Source of the DNA: JBDHRG01 sp039807445
Lineage (GTDB): Bacteria; Pseudomonadota; Gammaproteobacteria; Competibacterales; Competibacteraceae
Length of the DNA stretch: 64,000 nucleotides
Reading direction: 5' to 3'
Assembly: GCA_039807445.1 (NCBI GenBank)
Contig: JBDHRG010000001.1
Location: 1 to 64,000 of the forward strand
The notes beneath the pieces were generated by a model, which worked only from the letters and a program-made list of their open reading frames with translations, had not been told where the DNA came from and did no database searches. Positions 51,368 through 60,654 of this stretch are shown one piece after another; position 1 is the first letter of the stretch, and each line of letters opens with the position of its first letter. The position numbers and the translations under genes are program-made.

Positions 51368-52345
51368 TCAAGCCACGTCGCCGAACACCGCCGCCAGATC
51401 GACGCTCGAACGCACGCCGAGCGCTTCGCCGTGGCGCTCGAGCCAACGCCCGGTGGCTTCGTGCCCGGCCGCGCGCAGCCGCTCGAGGAAGCCGCGGTCG
51501 GCCTCGAGCTTGCTCGCGTGCTCGAGCTCGGGCAGCGGCGCATCGGGCTCGATCAGGTGGAAGCGCGTCCACGGCCGCTGCGCCGCGATGCCGCGCATCT
51601 CGCGCAGAAACGCCGCGCTGAAGGCCAACTCCGCGGTGCGCGCCGCGATCGCCTGCGCGCCGCGCGGCACGCCGTAGCGCTCGAGCGGAGTCAGCAGCAC
51701 CAGCAGCACATCACCGCAGGCGGAGTCGTCGAGCAGCGGCTGCACCACCGGGTTGCCGCTGTAGCCACCGTCCCAGTAGGCTTCGCCGTCACGCTCGATG
51801 GCATGGTGCAGCATCGGCAGACAGGCCGAAGCCAGCAGCGCGTCGGCGTCGAGTTCGTCGTTGTCGAACAGCCGCAGCCGACCGTCGCGCACCCGGGTCG
51901 CGGCGATGCACAGCCGCGGTCGAGCAGCGGCGCGCAGCCGCGCGAAGTCGATGCGCCGCTCGACGATCGCGCGCAAGGGATCGAGATTCAGCGGATTGAA
52001 CTCGTACGGCGAGAGCACGCGCGCCAGCGCCAGCCAGCCACTGCCTTGCAGCCCGCGTGCCAGCGGCCAAGCCGGCGGCGCCGCTTGCGCGACGTCGAAC
52101 CAGAAACCGGCCAGCGCTTCGCGCGCCCCCTCGCTGCCGCCGCGCAGCCAGCCGTCGGCGCACACCACGGCATTCATCGCCCCGGCGCTCGTCCCCGAGT
52201 AGGCGAGCGGCTCCAGCCAGGGCTCTTCCAGCAAGCGCTCGAGCACGCCCCAGGTATAGGCGCCGTGCGCCCCACCACCCTGCAACGCCAGGCCGAGCGC
52301 GACACGCCGTAGCGGCGAACATGGAAGCTTGAACCATTCGAACAT
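51368..52345 (-). CDS. Patatin-like phospholipase
   Basis: The 325-residue protein has the patatin catalytic dyad. The oxyanion hole is GGGAHGAY (about 23-30), the nucleophile Ser53 lies in GTSAG, and the Asp is in WDGGYSGNP. It resembles RssA-like bacterial patatins, which are predicted acyl hydrolases. No signal peptide is seen, so it is probably cytoplasmic or membrane-associated. It is convergent with uspA. Confidence 0.9.
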   Translation of the reverse strand: MFEWFKLPCSPLRRVALGLALQGGGAHGAYTWGVLERLLEEPWLEPLAYSGTSAGAMNAVVCADGWLRGGSEGAREALAGFWFDVAQAAPPAWPLARGLQGSGWLALARVLSPYEFNPLNLDPLRAIVERRIDFARLRAAARPRLCIAATRVRDGRLRLFDNDELDADALLASACLPMLHHAIERDGEAYWDGGYSGNPVVQPLLDDSACGDVLLVLLTPLERYGVPRGAQAIAARTAELAFSAAFLREMRGIAAQRPWTRFHLIEPDAPLPELEHASKLEADRGFLERLRAAGHEATGRWLERHGEALGVRSSVDLAAVFGDVA

Positions 52346-52438
52346 GCCGTCCTCCTACTGCAAGAGGTTCGGCGGCAGCTTAACGCGCGTTTATGACGCA
52401 ATGCAGCAATTGTATTGAACCTGCCACAAGAACACGGC

Positions 52439-53180
52439 TCAGATCCGCCACACGTACAGCGTACCGCCGCCGGGCAGTGCGATGCGGCGCGTCGGCACCA
52501 CGCCGGGAATCGCGAACGTGTCGCTGACCAGCAGCGTGCCGGGGCGCATCTCGGCGCGGGCCTTGGCCCACAGCGCGGCATCGGCTGCGGCGACGGGTAG
52601 CAGAACACCACGTCGTAGCGGGCGAGCCCGTGCCGCCAGAGGCTGGCGTAGCGGATGCGCGCATTGCGCCGACCGAGCAGGCGCAGCCGCGCGCGCAACC
52701 AGGGCAGCGGTGCCGATTCGCCCCCCCCCCGAAGCGCCCGGCGGGAAAACGCCGCGACAGGTGCTCGACCACGCCGCCGAACCCGCAGCCGAGGTCGACG
52801 AAGCGGCAGCGGCCTTGGTCCGGCAGCAGCGCGGCGAGCGCCTCTCAGGCGACGCGGCCGGAAAGATACAGCGGCACGCGGCCGCGGAAGCTGTTCCAGT
52901 ACAGCGCCAGCAGCGCCGCGAACGCAGCCAACCAGGCCCAGCCCGGCAGCCCCAGCGCGAAACCGCCGGCGACCGCCGGCAGCAACGCCAGCTGCAGCGC
53001 GATCCACCAACGCGCCAGGCCGAAGGTGCGCACGCCGATCAGTGCGGCGAGCCCCCCCTTGAGCCCGACCAGCCCCCACAGCGGCAGCCCCTCGCCGCGA
53101 AGCGCCACCGGAGCGGCCTGCAGTAGCCACAGCGCGGCCAGCGCCAGCAGCAGCAGCGGCATGCGCCGCACCCGTGCCAT
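52439..53180 (-). pseudogene. Broken SAM-dependent methyltransferase
   Basis: The pieces read as one class I methyltransferase with a hydrophobic N-terminal part (MARVRRMPLLLLALAAL, two to three membrane segments), then SAM motif I (FVDLGCGFGGVVEHL). The C-terminal part ends ALPGGGTLYVWRI. Three lesions interrupt it. A TGA stands at 52847-52845 where TGG is expected, a C10 tract at 52721-52730 shifts the frame, and one more frameshift lies near 52590. It is either decayed or affected by sequencing error. It lies 7 bases after motB on the same strand. Confidence 0.75.
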
Positions 53181-53187
53181 CCCGGCC

Positions 53188-54282
53188 TCAGCGCGTCGGC
53201 TCAGCCGGCACCAGTCCGGGCGGCAGCAGCGGCGGCACCGACACCGAGGCGCCGGGCCCGGGGTCCTGCACCTCGGCGGCGCGGGCTCCGGCGGCAGCTT
53301 CGGCGGCGGGTTTCGCTGCCACGGACCTGGTCGCAGACGGCGCGGCGGGTTTCTCCGGCATCTCGGCCGCCGCCGCCGCGGCACGCTCGGGCGCGAGTTG
53401 CTCGGCGCTCGGCAGCGTCTCCGCACCGACCTCGACGCTGCTGCCGGCATTGGCGCGGACCCGTTGTTCGGCTTCGCGCGTCATCACGTTCACCGAAATG
53501 CGGCGATTGGTCGGATCGAGCGGATTGTCGGCGACCAGCGGCACGCTGTCGGCCTGGCCGATCACGCGCAGCACCTTTTGCGGCTGCAAGCCGTCGGCGA
53601 TCATCTCGCGGCGCGCAGCGTTGGCGCGGTCGGCCGACAGCTCCCAGTTGCTGTAGCCGCGATTGCCGCCGGCGTACGGGTGTGCATCGGTGTGACCGCT
53701 GATCGTGATCGCGTTCGGCAGGCTGTTGATCAGCGGCGTGATCTCCCTGAGGATCTGCCGCGCATAGGGCTGCAGCTGCGCGCTGGCCAGATCGAACATC
53801 GGCCGGTTGGCCTGGTCGATGATCTGGACGCGCAAGCCCTCGCGGCTGAAGTCGAGCCGCAGCTGGTTGCGGTAGGGCTGCAGCTGCGGGCTGGCCTCGA
53901 TCAGCTGCTCGAGCTTGAGCTTCAGCGCGTTCAGCCGGCCGGCATCGTTTTCGCTGGCATGCGCCACCATCTGCCGGCTGCCGTCGTTGGTGCGCTTGAC
54001 CTGGCCGGCCGAACGCGACAAGTCTTCGCCGCCCCCCTTGACCGCCGCGGTCGCGTCGCCGGTGCTGTTGCCGCCCGACAGCGAAACCCTGAACGGGTTC
54101 TTGAAATACTCGGCGATGCCCTGCAGCGTGCTGACGTTGACCGTGCCGAGCAGCCACATCAGCAGGAAGAACGCCATCATCGCCGTCACGAAGTCGGCGT
54201 AGGCGAGCTTCCAGGCGCCGCCGTGGTGGCCGTGGTGACCCTTCTTGATCTTCTTGACGATGATCGGTTTCTGTCCGGACAC
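53188..54282 (-). CDS. motB: Flagellar motor stator protein MotB
   Basis: MotB anchors the stator to peptidoglycan and conducts protons with MotA. The 364-residue protein has a cytoplasmic N-terminus, one transmembrane helix with the proton-carrying Asp30 in LAYADFVTAMMAFFLLMW, and an OmpA-like domain (about 145-275). An Ala/Pro-rich tail of about 80 residues follows, longer than usual. The start is a GTG with GGAGG upstream, 22 bases after motA. Confidence 0.95.
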   Translation of the reverse strand: MSGQKPIIVKKIKKGHHGHHGGAWKLAYADFVTAMMAFFLLMWLLGTVNVSTLQGIAEYFKNPFRVSLSGGNSTGDATAAVKGGGEDLSRSAGQVKRTNDGSRQMVAHASENDAGRLNALKLKLEQLIEASPQLQPYRNQLRLDFSREGLRVQIIDQANRPMFDLASAQLQPYARQILREITPLINSLPNAITISGHTDAHPYAGGNRGYSNWELSADRANAARREMIADGLQPQKVLRVIGQADSVPLVADNPLDPTNRRISVNVMTREAEQRVRANAGSSVEVGAETLPSAEQLAPERAAAAAAEMPEKPAAPSATRSVAAKPAAEAAAGARAAEVQDPGPGASVSVPPLLPPGLVPAEPTR

Positions 54283-54304
54283 GGTTCGCCCCCTCCCCCG
54301 CGGC

Positions 54305-55171
54305 TTACTTGGCGGCCTTGCGCACGGCCGTGATGTGCTTTTCCATCGCCTCGAAGGCCGGGCGCTCGGTCGAGTACATGACCTTGCGCGCGAACTCGAC
54401 CGAAGCCATCGGATCGTAGCCGTTCAGGTTGGCGATGAAGGCGGCCTTGATCGCCTGGTAGTACTTGCTCGACTCGTCGAGCTTCTGCGTCATCAGGCTC
54501 GCCAGCGGGCCGATGAAGCCATAGGCGAGCAGCACGCCGAGGAAGGTGCCGACCAGCGCCGCGGCGATCAGCTTGCCGAGCTCGGCCGGCGGCAGGCCGA
54601 CCGATTCCATCGTGTGCACCACCCCCATCACCGCGGCGACGATGCCGAAGGCCGGCAGCGCGTCGGCGACCCACTGCACGGCGGTGATCGGGCGTGCGCC
54701 CTCGTGGTGATGGGTTTCGATGTCGAGGTCCATCAGGTTCTCGAGCTGGTTCAGATCGATGTTGCCCGACGACAGCAGGCGCAGGTAATCGGTGACGAAC
54801 TCGACCGCGTGGTGGTCCTTCATCACCGTCGGCGCCTGCTCGAACAGCTTGCTCGACTTCGGGTCGTCGATGTCGGACTGCAGCGCCAGCAAGCCTTCCT
54901 TGCGGATCTTGGCGAAGATCAGATACAGCAGCGCCAGCGTCTCCATGTACAGCGCCTGCGTGTACTTGGCGCCCTTGAAGCAGTCACCGAGCGCGCCGGC
55001 GACCGCCTTGAGGATCGTGGTGCTGTTGCCGACGACCATCGCGCCGAGCGCGCAGCCGAAGATGATCAGCAACTCGACCGGCTGGAACAGCACGCCGAGG
55101 TGGCCGCCGGCCATGGCATAGCCGCCGAGCGCGCAACCGAGGACGATGACGTAACCGATGATGACGAACAT
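54305..55171 (-). CDS. motA: Flagellar motor stator protein MotA
   Basis: The 288-residue protein has four transmembrane helices (near 1-20, 33-50, 165-190 and 200-220) and a large cytoplasmic loop with charged residues that contact FliG. The motif LPAFGIVAAVMGVVHTMES and the Pro in LPPAELGK are conserved in proton-driven stators. It is followed by motB and preceded by a sigma28 promoter. No other flagellar gene is in the window, so the stator operon is separate from the main flagellar cluster. Confidence 0.96.
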   Translation of the reverse strand: MFVIIGYVIVLGCALGGYAMAGGHLGVLFQPVELLIIFGCALGAMVVGNSTTILKAVAGALGDCFKGAKYTQALYMETLALLYLIFAKIRKEGLLALQSDIDDPKSSKLFEQAPTVMKDHHAVEFVTDYLRLLSSGNIDLNQLENLMDLDIETHHHEGARPITAVQWVADALPAFGIVAAVMGVVHTMESVGLPPAELGKLIAAALVGTFLGVLLAYGFIGPLASLMTQKLDESSKYYQAIKAAFIANLNGYDPMASVEFARKVMYSTERPAFEAMEKHITAVRKAAK

Positions 55172-55302
55172 GGTTTTCCCTGCGCCGCCAGGGAGGACGC
55201 TGCGCGCCCTCGTGATACGTGATGATCGGGGACGAGGCGCCCGGTGGTGGCGGTAGCCGCCGGCAGGCGGACCACGCGCCCGGGATGCCTTGCTGAGCCC
55301 TG

Positions 55303-55329
55303 ATATCGGCAGCGCGGGACAAAGGTTTA
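55303..55329 (-). promoter_or_regulatory. Sigma28 (FliA) promoter of motAB
   Basis: On the minus strand TAAACCTT and GCCGATAT are separated by 11 bases (TAAA-N15-GCCGATAT). The consensus is TAAAGTTT-N11-GCCGATAA, so the match is very close. It lies about 130 bases upstream of the motA start. The rest of the 304-base gap (55172-55475) shows no gene. Confidence 0.85.
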
Positions 55330-55475
55330 GCGCGATCACGACGAGCGCCGTCCCCGGGCGCCCGCGGAGCTCAGGTGCCAGCCGCGTCTGGCCGGCCACC
55401 AGCGCCAGCCCGTACGGGCCGAGCGCGATCTCCAGCCCTCCGGCGGTGAAGCGGCCGACGAACACTACCTTATCA

Positions 55476-56279
55476 TCAGTAGGTCCAGATCGGATCGGTC
55501 ACGTAGCGGCGCAGGTCGTCGGGGATCGGCACCACGTCGATGCGGCGGTACTTGCGCTCGATGCGCTCGAGCGTGCCGTCGGCCTGCATTGCCGCGAAGG
55601 CTTCGGCCCAGCGCGCCGCCTCGGCATCGGGCAGGGTCTTCGAGGCCGCGAACCAGATCTCGCTCGAACGCACGATCTGGCCGATGCCCAGCGTCGCCAG
55701 GTCGCCGCGCACTTCCTTCATCGCGTGGATCACCATCAGCCGCGGCGCGAGCCAGGCGTCGATGCGTCGCCCCTTGAGCTTCTTCGCGTTCAGCCATTCC
55801 TCGGGCGCGGGCTCGAGGCGGGTGAAGCCCTGCTCGCGCAGCAACGCCTCGGCGCCGCTGCGCAGCAGCACGCCAGTCGGCCGGTCCCTGACCCTGTCGA
55901 GCGCCGACACGTCCACGCCCTGGCCGCCGACCAGCACCAGGTCGTCGGTGAGGATCTTCGCGATCCAGCGGTATCGGTCTTCGCGCTCGGGCGAGCGCGT
56001 CAGTGCCAGGATGCCGATGTCCGGCTGACTCAGCGCGATTTCCTGCGCGCGGAACCAAGGCAGGTATTCGATCGTGCCCGAATGCCCGACGCGCCTGGCC
56101 ATCTCGAACACGACTTCGTGCACCAGCCCCTGGCCGGGGCCGGGGTATTCGGCCACCGTCGCCGGCGGCACCTGAAAAGTGTACGGCGGCAGCTCGGCGG
56201 CGAGCAGCCGCAGCTCGGCCGCTGCCGGTGCGGCGACGAGCGCCGCGGCCAGCCAGAACCCGAATGCGTATCCGCGCAT
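55476..56279 (-). CDS. Periplasmic substrate-binding protein (SBP family 3-like)
   Basis: The 267-residue protein has a signal peptide (MRGYAFGFWLAAALVAAPAA) and a two-lobe binding-protein domain. Sequences such as LRLLAAELPPYTF, IEYLPWFRAQEIAL and GILALTRSPERE are typical of extracellular solute-binding proteins of the amino-acid type. No ABC permease or ATPase gene is adjacent; instead it follows the GntP permease gene by 11 bases on the same strand. The ligand is unknown. It could also be a sensor-type binding protein. Confidence 0.82.
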   Translation of the reverse strand: MRGYAFGFWLAAALVAAPAAAELRLLAAELPPYTFQVPPATVAEYPGPGQGLVHEVVFEMARRVGHSGTIEYLPWFRAQEIALSQPDIGILALTRSPEREDRYRWIAKILTDDLVLVGGQGVDVSALDRVRDRPTGVLLRSGAEALLREQGFTRLEPAPEEWLNAKKLKGRRIDAWLAPRLMVIHAMKEVRGDLATLGIGQIVRSSEIWFAASKTLPDAEAARWAEAFAAMQADGTLERIERKYRRIDVVPIPDDLRRYVTDPIWTY

Positions 56280-56290
56280 GGCCGCCGCCC

Positions 56291-57676
56291 TCAGAAGGTG
56301 CCGAAGGCGGCGTTGAGCACCAGCACCAGCACGCTCGACAGCAGCGCCGACAGCGAGCCGACCACGAACAGGTCGAAGTACGAATCGCGGTGCGTCAGCG
56401 AGCAGATCGCCAGCAGCGTGATCACCGCGCCGTTGTGCGGCAGGATGTCCATCGCCGCCGAGCCGAGCGCGGCGATGCGGTGCATGATCTCGGGGTCGAT
56501 GCCGGCCGTCTGCGCGGCGTGGGCGTAGTACTCGCCCATCGCGCCGAGCGCGAGGCTCATGCCGCCCGATGCCGAGCCGGTCATGCCGGCGAGCACGGTG
56601 ACGACGACGAACAGCGAAGTCACCGGGTCGGAGCTGACCGACTTCAAGCCTTCGCGCACCACGGCGAAGGCGCCGAGGCTCGCGATCACCGCACCGTAGG
56701 CGACCTCCGAGGCGACGTTGGCCATCGGCAGCAGCGAGCCCAGCGTGCCCTTGTTGACGGTGTCGAGCAGCTTGGCGATGCGCCCGCGGTTGAGCAGCGC
56801 CACCAGCACGATCGCCACCAGCATCGCGATGATGATCGCCCAGATGCCGAGCACCGCCGACAGCGGCGTATTCCTGAACTTGGGCGTCGCCAGATAGCTG
56901 GTGTCCATCGCCGGGATCACGAAGTTGGTCGCGACGTAGTTCAGCGCGATCACCACCACGATCGGCGCCAGCGCCAGCCAGAACGGCGGCATGCCGGCCT
57001 CGGCGCCGCCCTCGAGCTTGTCGTCGTGCGTGCCGTAGCCCTCGCTGCGCGCACGCGCCTGCGCCACGCGCCGGTTCAGCCACATCTGGCCGAAACCGAA
57101 CATGAAGAGGGCGGCGATGATGCCCAGCCCCGGCGCGGCGAAGGTATTGGTGCCGAAGAACGGCATCGGGATCGCGTTCTGGATCGCCGGCGTACCCGGC
57201 AGCGCCGTCATCGTGAAGGTGAACGAGCCGAGGCCGATCGCCGCCGGAATCAGGCGCTTGGGCACCTCGGCTTCGCGAAACAGCGATACCGCGATCGGGT
57301 ACACCGAGAACGCCACCACGAACAGCGACACGCCGCCGTAGGTCAGCACCGCGCACGCCAGCACCACCGCCAGCACCACGCGCTCGCGCCCCACCAGCGC
57401 GACGATCCGGTGCGCGATCGCGCGCGCCGAGCCCGAATCGTCCATCAGCTTGCCGAACACCGCACCGAGCATGAACAGCGGGAAGAACTTGGCGAAGTAG
57501 TTGCCGAGCGCCGGCATGTAGGTCTGCGTATAGGTGGCGAGCAGCGGCGCGTCGCCCCAGTTGAACAGCAGCGCGACCGTGGCGCAGAACGGCGCGATGA
57601 AGATCACGTTCCAGCCGCGGTAAGCCAGGTAGATCAACAGACCGAGCGAAACCAGGATGCCGATGATGCCGACCAT
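56291..57676 (-). CDS. GntP family permease
   Basis: The 461-residue protein has 11 to 12 transmembrane helices and the GntP signature regions (FFPLFMLGAVFGKLMDDSGSARAIA-type sequence near residues 63-88, ALPGTPAIQNAIP, TGSASGGMSLAL). GntP members carry gluconate or small hydroxy acids, including 3-hydroxybutyrate, by proton symport. A sigma54-like promoter lies 52 bases upstream, and a sigma54 activator gene follows further upstream. In some betaproteobacteria this pairing serves 3-hydroxybutyrate uptake, which is a guess here. Confidence 0.88.
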   Translation of the reverse strand: MVGIIGILVSLGLLIYLAYRGWNVIFIAPFCATVALLFNWGDAPLLATYTQTYMPALGNYFAKFFPLFMLGAVFGKLMDDSGSARAIAHRIVALVGRERVVLAVVLACAVLTYGGVSLFVVAFSVYPIAVSLFREAEVPKRLIPAAIGLGSFTFTMTALPGTPAIQNAIPMPFFGTNTFAAPGLGIIAALFMFGFGQMWLNRRVAQARARSEGYGTHDDKLEGGAEAGMPPFWLALAPIVVVIALNYVATNFVIPAMDTSYLATPKFRNTPLSAVLGIWAIIIAMLVAIVLVALLNRGRIAKLLDTVNKGTLGSLLPMANVASEVAYGAVIASLGAFAVVREGLKSVSSDPVTSLFVVVTVLAGMTGSASGGMSLALGAMGEYYAHAAQTAGIDPEIMHRIAALGSAAMDILPHNGAVITLLAICSLTHRDSYFDLFVVGSLSALLSSVLVLVLNAAFGTF

Positions 57677-57727
57677 GTTATGAACTTCCTCGATGGCAGC
57701 GCGCCACGCGGCGCGCAGGAGCCCTGT

Positions 57728-57743
57728 ATCAATCCCCGTGCCA
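57728..57743 (-). promoter_or_regulatory. Sigma54-type promoter of the GntP permease gene
   Basis: On the minus strand TGGCAC-GGGGA-TTGAT matches the -24 box exactly and the -12 box with one mismatch (TTGAT for TTGCT). Transcription would start about 40 bases before the permease gene. Confidence 0.65.
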
Positions 57744-57914
57744 GCTTGTTGAGGGTTGCTGAAAATCCAGACCGATCAAGGCCACAGGTTTTTTCCGACG
57801 GTCATGTGCGGCCTGATTGTCGCGGCCGCATGTACGATTTTGCAGACAACCGCCTCCGGATGGCTTGGCCGCAAGCCGTCAATTAGCTGATTCAGAAGGG
57901 AAAAACCATCAAAC

Positions 57915-57948
57915 GTCCGAAAATCCGGACAAATCCGCATTTCCGGAC
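57915..57948. promoter_or_regulatory. Tandem dyads, likely activator binding site
   Basis: Two dyads of the form GTCCG/ATCCG-N6-CGGAC lie at 57915-57930 and 57933-57948, their centres 18 bases apart. They are about 170-205 bases upstream of the sigma54-type promoter, a normal place for an enhancer site. Further CCGG half-sites follow near 57970-57985. The rest of the gap 57677-58039 holds no gene. Confidence 0.6.
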
Positions 57949-58039
57949 ATCTGCGTCATCGAAAATGCGAACCGGAAATCCGGCCCGCCAGTTCATCGAC
58001 CGTGAATTGCGGGTGCGGACAAGACGCTGAAATCAGACA

Positions 58040-59464
58040 TCAGTCGAGGCGGCCGAGGTAAGCCAGCTTTTCGTACAGCGTCGCGCGCGAGATGCCGAGC
58101 AGCCGGGCCGCCTCGACCTTGCGTCCGCCGCTCGCGGCGAGCGCGGCGCGGATCGCCGCGCGCTCGGCACCGGCCACGGCTTCGGCGAGCGGCATTACCC
58201 CGCGGGTCGCCGCGGCGCACGACGGCACCGCCGGCGCGAGGATGCCGTCGAAGTCATCCGCTTCGAGCCGCGGCCGGTCGGCGAGCATCGCCGCGCGCTC
58301 GAGCACGTTGCCGAGCTCGCGCACATTGCCGGGCCAGGCATAGGCCGCGAGCAGGCCGAGCGCCGACGGCGCCAAGCTGCGGCGCGCGCCCCCATCGCGT
58401 TCGGCGAGGCGTTCGAGCAGGCTTTCGGCCAGCGCCGGCAAGTCTTCCAGCCGCTCGCGCAGCGGCGGCAGCCGTATCGGCAGCACGTTGAGGCGGAAGT
58501 ACAGGTCGGCGCGGAAGCGGCCGTCGGCGACCATCACCGGCAAGTCGCGGCTGGTGGCGGCGATCACGCGCACTTCGACGCGCTGCACGCGGTTCGAGCC
58601 GAGCGGCTCGATCTCCTGCTCCTGCAGCACCCGCAGCAACTTGGCCTGCAGGTGCACCGGCATGTCGCCGACCTCGTCGAGGAACAGCGTACCGCCGTCG
58701 GCGAGCTTGAACTTGCCGTCGCGGCCCTTGCGATCGGCGCCGGTGTAGGCGCCGGGGGCGACGCCGAAGAACTCCGCCTCGAGCAGCCCCTCGGGCACCG
58801 CGGAGACGTTGATGCCGACGAAGGGCCGGCCGCTGCGCGCCGAACTCGCGTGGATCGCCTGCGCGACCAGTTCCTTGCCGGTGCCGGTCTCGCCGAGCAG
58901 CAGCACCGTCGCGTCGACTTGCGCGGCACGGCGCGCCTGGCGCTTGAGCTCGGCAGCCGCCGCGCTGTCGCCGACGAAGTGCCCGAAGCTGTAGCGCGCG
59001 CGCCGCTGCTGCGACAGCTCGCGCCGCGCCGCCTCGAGGTCCGCCGTCAGGCGGCTGAACTTGGTCATTAGCGGCTGCAGCGAGCGCGGATCGTCGTACA
59101 GCACGAAACCGAAGCCGCCGATCACCTGCCCCGCGGCATCGCGCAGCGGCAGGCGCGTGACCACCATCGAGCGTTCGCCGTGCTGCATGATGTCGAGCAG
59201 GATCGGACGGCCGGTTTGGATCACTTCGCGCATCAGGCTGCTCGGGATCACCTCTTCGACCGGCCGCCCGAGCGCCGCCGTCGGGTCGGGCAGCCCGAGG
59301 AAGGCCGCGTACTGCTCGTTGATCCAGACGATGCGTGCCTCGCGGTCGACCGCGACCGCGCCCTCGCTGGCGGATTCGAAGTAATCGAACAGCGATTGCG
59401 CCGCCAGGCGGCGGGCACTCTCGGCATGCTCGAGGAAGCTGGGAAGGCGGTGGACCTGGGCCAT
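58040..59464 (-). CDS. Sigma54-dependent transcriptional activator with PAS domain
   Basis: The 474-residue protein has an N-terminal PAS domain (about 20-125), a short coiled coil and an AAA+ domain. The AAA+ domain has Walker A GETGTGKE (191-198), the sigma54-contact loop GAYTGA (238-243) and Walker [13 protein letters not shown] Fis-type helix-turn-helix lies at the C-terminus ([22 protein letters not shown]). The loop carries Tyr instead of Phe, a known functional variant. I start at the ATG at 59464 ([13 protein letters not shown]). It is the likely activator of the adjacent GntP operon. Confidence 0.93.
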   Translation of the reverse strand: MAQVHRLPSFLEHAESARRLAAQSLFDYFESASEGAVAVDREARIVWINEQYAAFLGLPDPTAALGRPVEEVIPSSLMREVIQTGRPILLDIMQHGERSMVVTRLPLRDAAGQVIGGFGFVLYDDPRSLQPLMTKFSRLTADLEAARRELSQQRRARYSFGHFVGDSAAAAELKRQARRAAQVDATVLLLGETGTGKELVAQAIHASSARSGRPFVGINVSAVPEGLLEAEFFGVAPGAYTGADRKGRDGKFKLADGGTLFLDEVGDMPVHLQAKLLRVLQEQEIEPLGSNRVQRVEVRVIAATSRDLPVMVADGRFRADLYFRLNVLPIRLPPLRERLEDLPALAESLLERLAERDGGARRSLAPSALGLLAAYAWPGNVRELGNVLERAAMLADRPRLEADDFDGILAPAVPSCAAATRGVMPLAEAVAGAERAAIRAALAASGGRKVEAARLLGISRATLYEKLAYLGRLD

Positions 59465-59580
59465 CGGCGCGGCGGCGAAACAGCGGCATGGATGCACAAC
59501 CATAGTGCGCCGCGCCGACATCCGAAAGCTGCATCGCAACATGCGGCAGCACGGCCTACAGGCAGGATGCCGCTACCACG

Positions 59581-59607
59581 GATGGGTGATGGGTGATGGG
59601 TGATGGG
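59581..59607. repeat. Heptamer repeat GATGGGT, nearly four units
   Basis: Three full copies of GATGGGT and a fourth ending in C follow each other between the activator gene and the LysR gene. No gene spans them. Confidence 0.9.
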
Positions 59608-59627
59608 CCCATTTCCCCTCCCCATAA

Positions 59628-60536
59628 TCAGGCGATCCAGGGGGCGAACACGCCGGGCTGCTCGAGCGCGCGCAGGAACCACTTCAGCGCCCGCCCTTGT
59701 GCGCCGTTGCGCCAGGCGAGGTAGTGCGGCGCCGGCGGCGTCTCGCCCTCGATGCGCTTGCGCAGCAGCCGTCCGCCGGCGAGCTCGTCGCGCACCCAGG
59801 CCAGCGGCATGTGGCCCACGCCCAGGCCGCGGCGGTGCGCCTCGAGCTTGGCTTCCATCGTCGGCACCGTCAGCACCTCCTGGCCGCTGAGGATCGACGC
59901 CGTGCGCGGCGGCAACTGGCGCGAGCTGTCGGCGACCGCCACCACGCGGTGCGCGAGGACCTCGTCTTCGCTGAGCGGCTCGGGGACTGCCGCCAGCGGG
60001 TGTTGCGGCGCACAGACGAAGACGAATTCGACCGCGCCGATCGGGCGCACCGAGTAGCCGCCCCCCGGCGGTCCGTCGCCCGCAGCGGCGATCACCAGGT
60101 CGGCGCGCCCCGACACCAGCGCGTCCCAGGTGCCGCCCAGCACCTCGGTTGCGAGCTTCAGCCGCGTGCCCGTCGTCTCGCGGTAGAACGCCTCGACCAG
60201 CGGGTAGACCCACTCCAACGGCAGCGCGCTGCCGACGGCGATGCCGAACTCGGCTTCCCAGCCGGTCGCGACGCGCTTGACCAGGCATTCGAGCTCGCCG
60301 GCGGCGCGCAACAGATAACGCCCCTCGGCCAGCAGGTGCTCGCCGACCGGGGTCAGCTTCGCGCGGTGGCCGCTGCGGTCGAACACCTGCACGTTCAGAT
60401 CCTGCTCGAGCTTCTGCACGGTGTAGGTGATCGCCGAGGGTACCCGGTGCAGCTCTTCGGCGGCGGCGGCGAAGCTGCCGCGGCGGGCGATCGCGTCGAG
60501 CACGGCGAGGGCGTCGAGAGTCAGGCGCATCGTCAC
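59628..60536 (-). CDS. LysR family transcriptional regulator
   Basis: The 302-residue protein has an N-terminal winged helix-turn-helix (LDAIARRGSFAAAAEELHRVPSAI-type sequence, residues 13-36). The two-lobed effector-binding domain follows (about 92-295). The pattern AITYTVQKLEQDLNVQVFDRSG resembles the YhaJ/DbdR subgroup. No divergent catabolic gene is adjacent: rapA lies on the other side. The target is unknown. A second ATG two codons in is equally possible. Confidence 0.92.
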   Translation of the reverse strand: MTMRLTLDALAVLDAIARRGSFAAAAEELHRVPSAITYTVQKLEQDLNVQVFDRSGHRAKLTPVGEHLLAEGRYLLRAAGELECLVKRVATGWEAEFGIAVGSALPLEWVYPLVEAFYRETTGTRLKLATEVLGGTWDALVSGRADLVIAAAGDGPPGGGYSVRPIGAVEFVFVCAPQHPLAAVPEPLSEDEVLAHRVVAVADSSRQLPPRTASILSGQEVLTVPTMEAKLEAHRRGLGVGHMPLAWVRDELAGGRLLRKRIEGETPPAPHYLAWRNGAQGRALKWFLRALEQPGVFAPWIA

Positions 60537-60654
60537 CTCATCATCGGCGGATCGGGTAGTTCCTGTTTAGCCGCTCGTGCCGCGGCGGTCGAGGTCGGCC
60601 ATGCGCGCATGTAGTATCATGGTCGGCTTTTTCGGCATCGGGGGGTTTACGTCC

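Noticed and set aside
52174..53130. 318-codon frame opposite to patatin and the methyltransferase pseudogene pieces
   Set aside because: Only part of it matches the methyltransferase; the rest is out of frame with both the pseudogene and the patatin gene.
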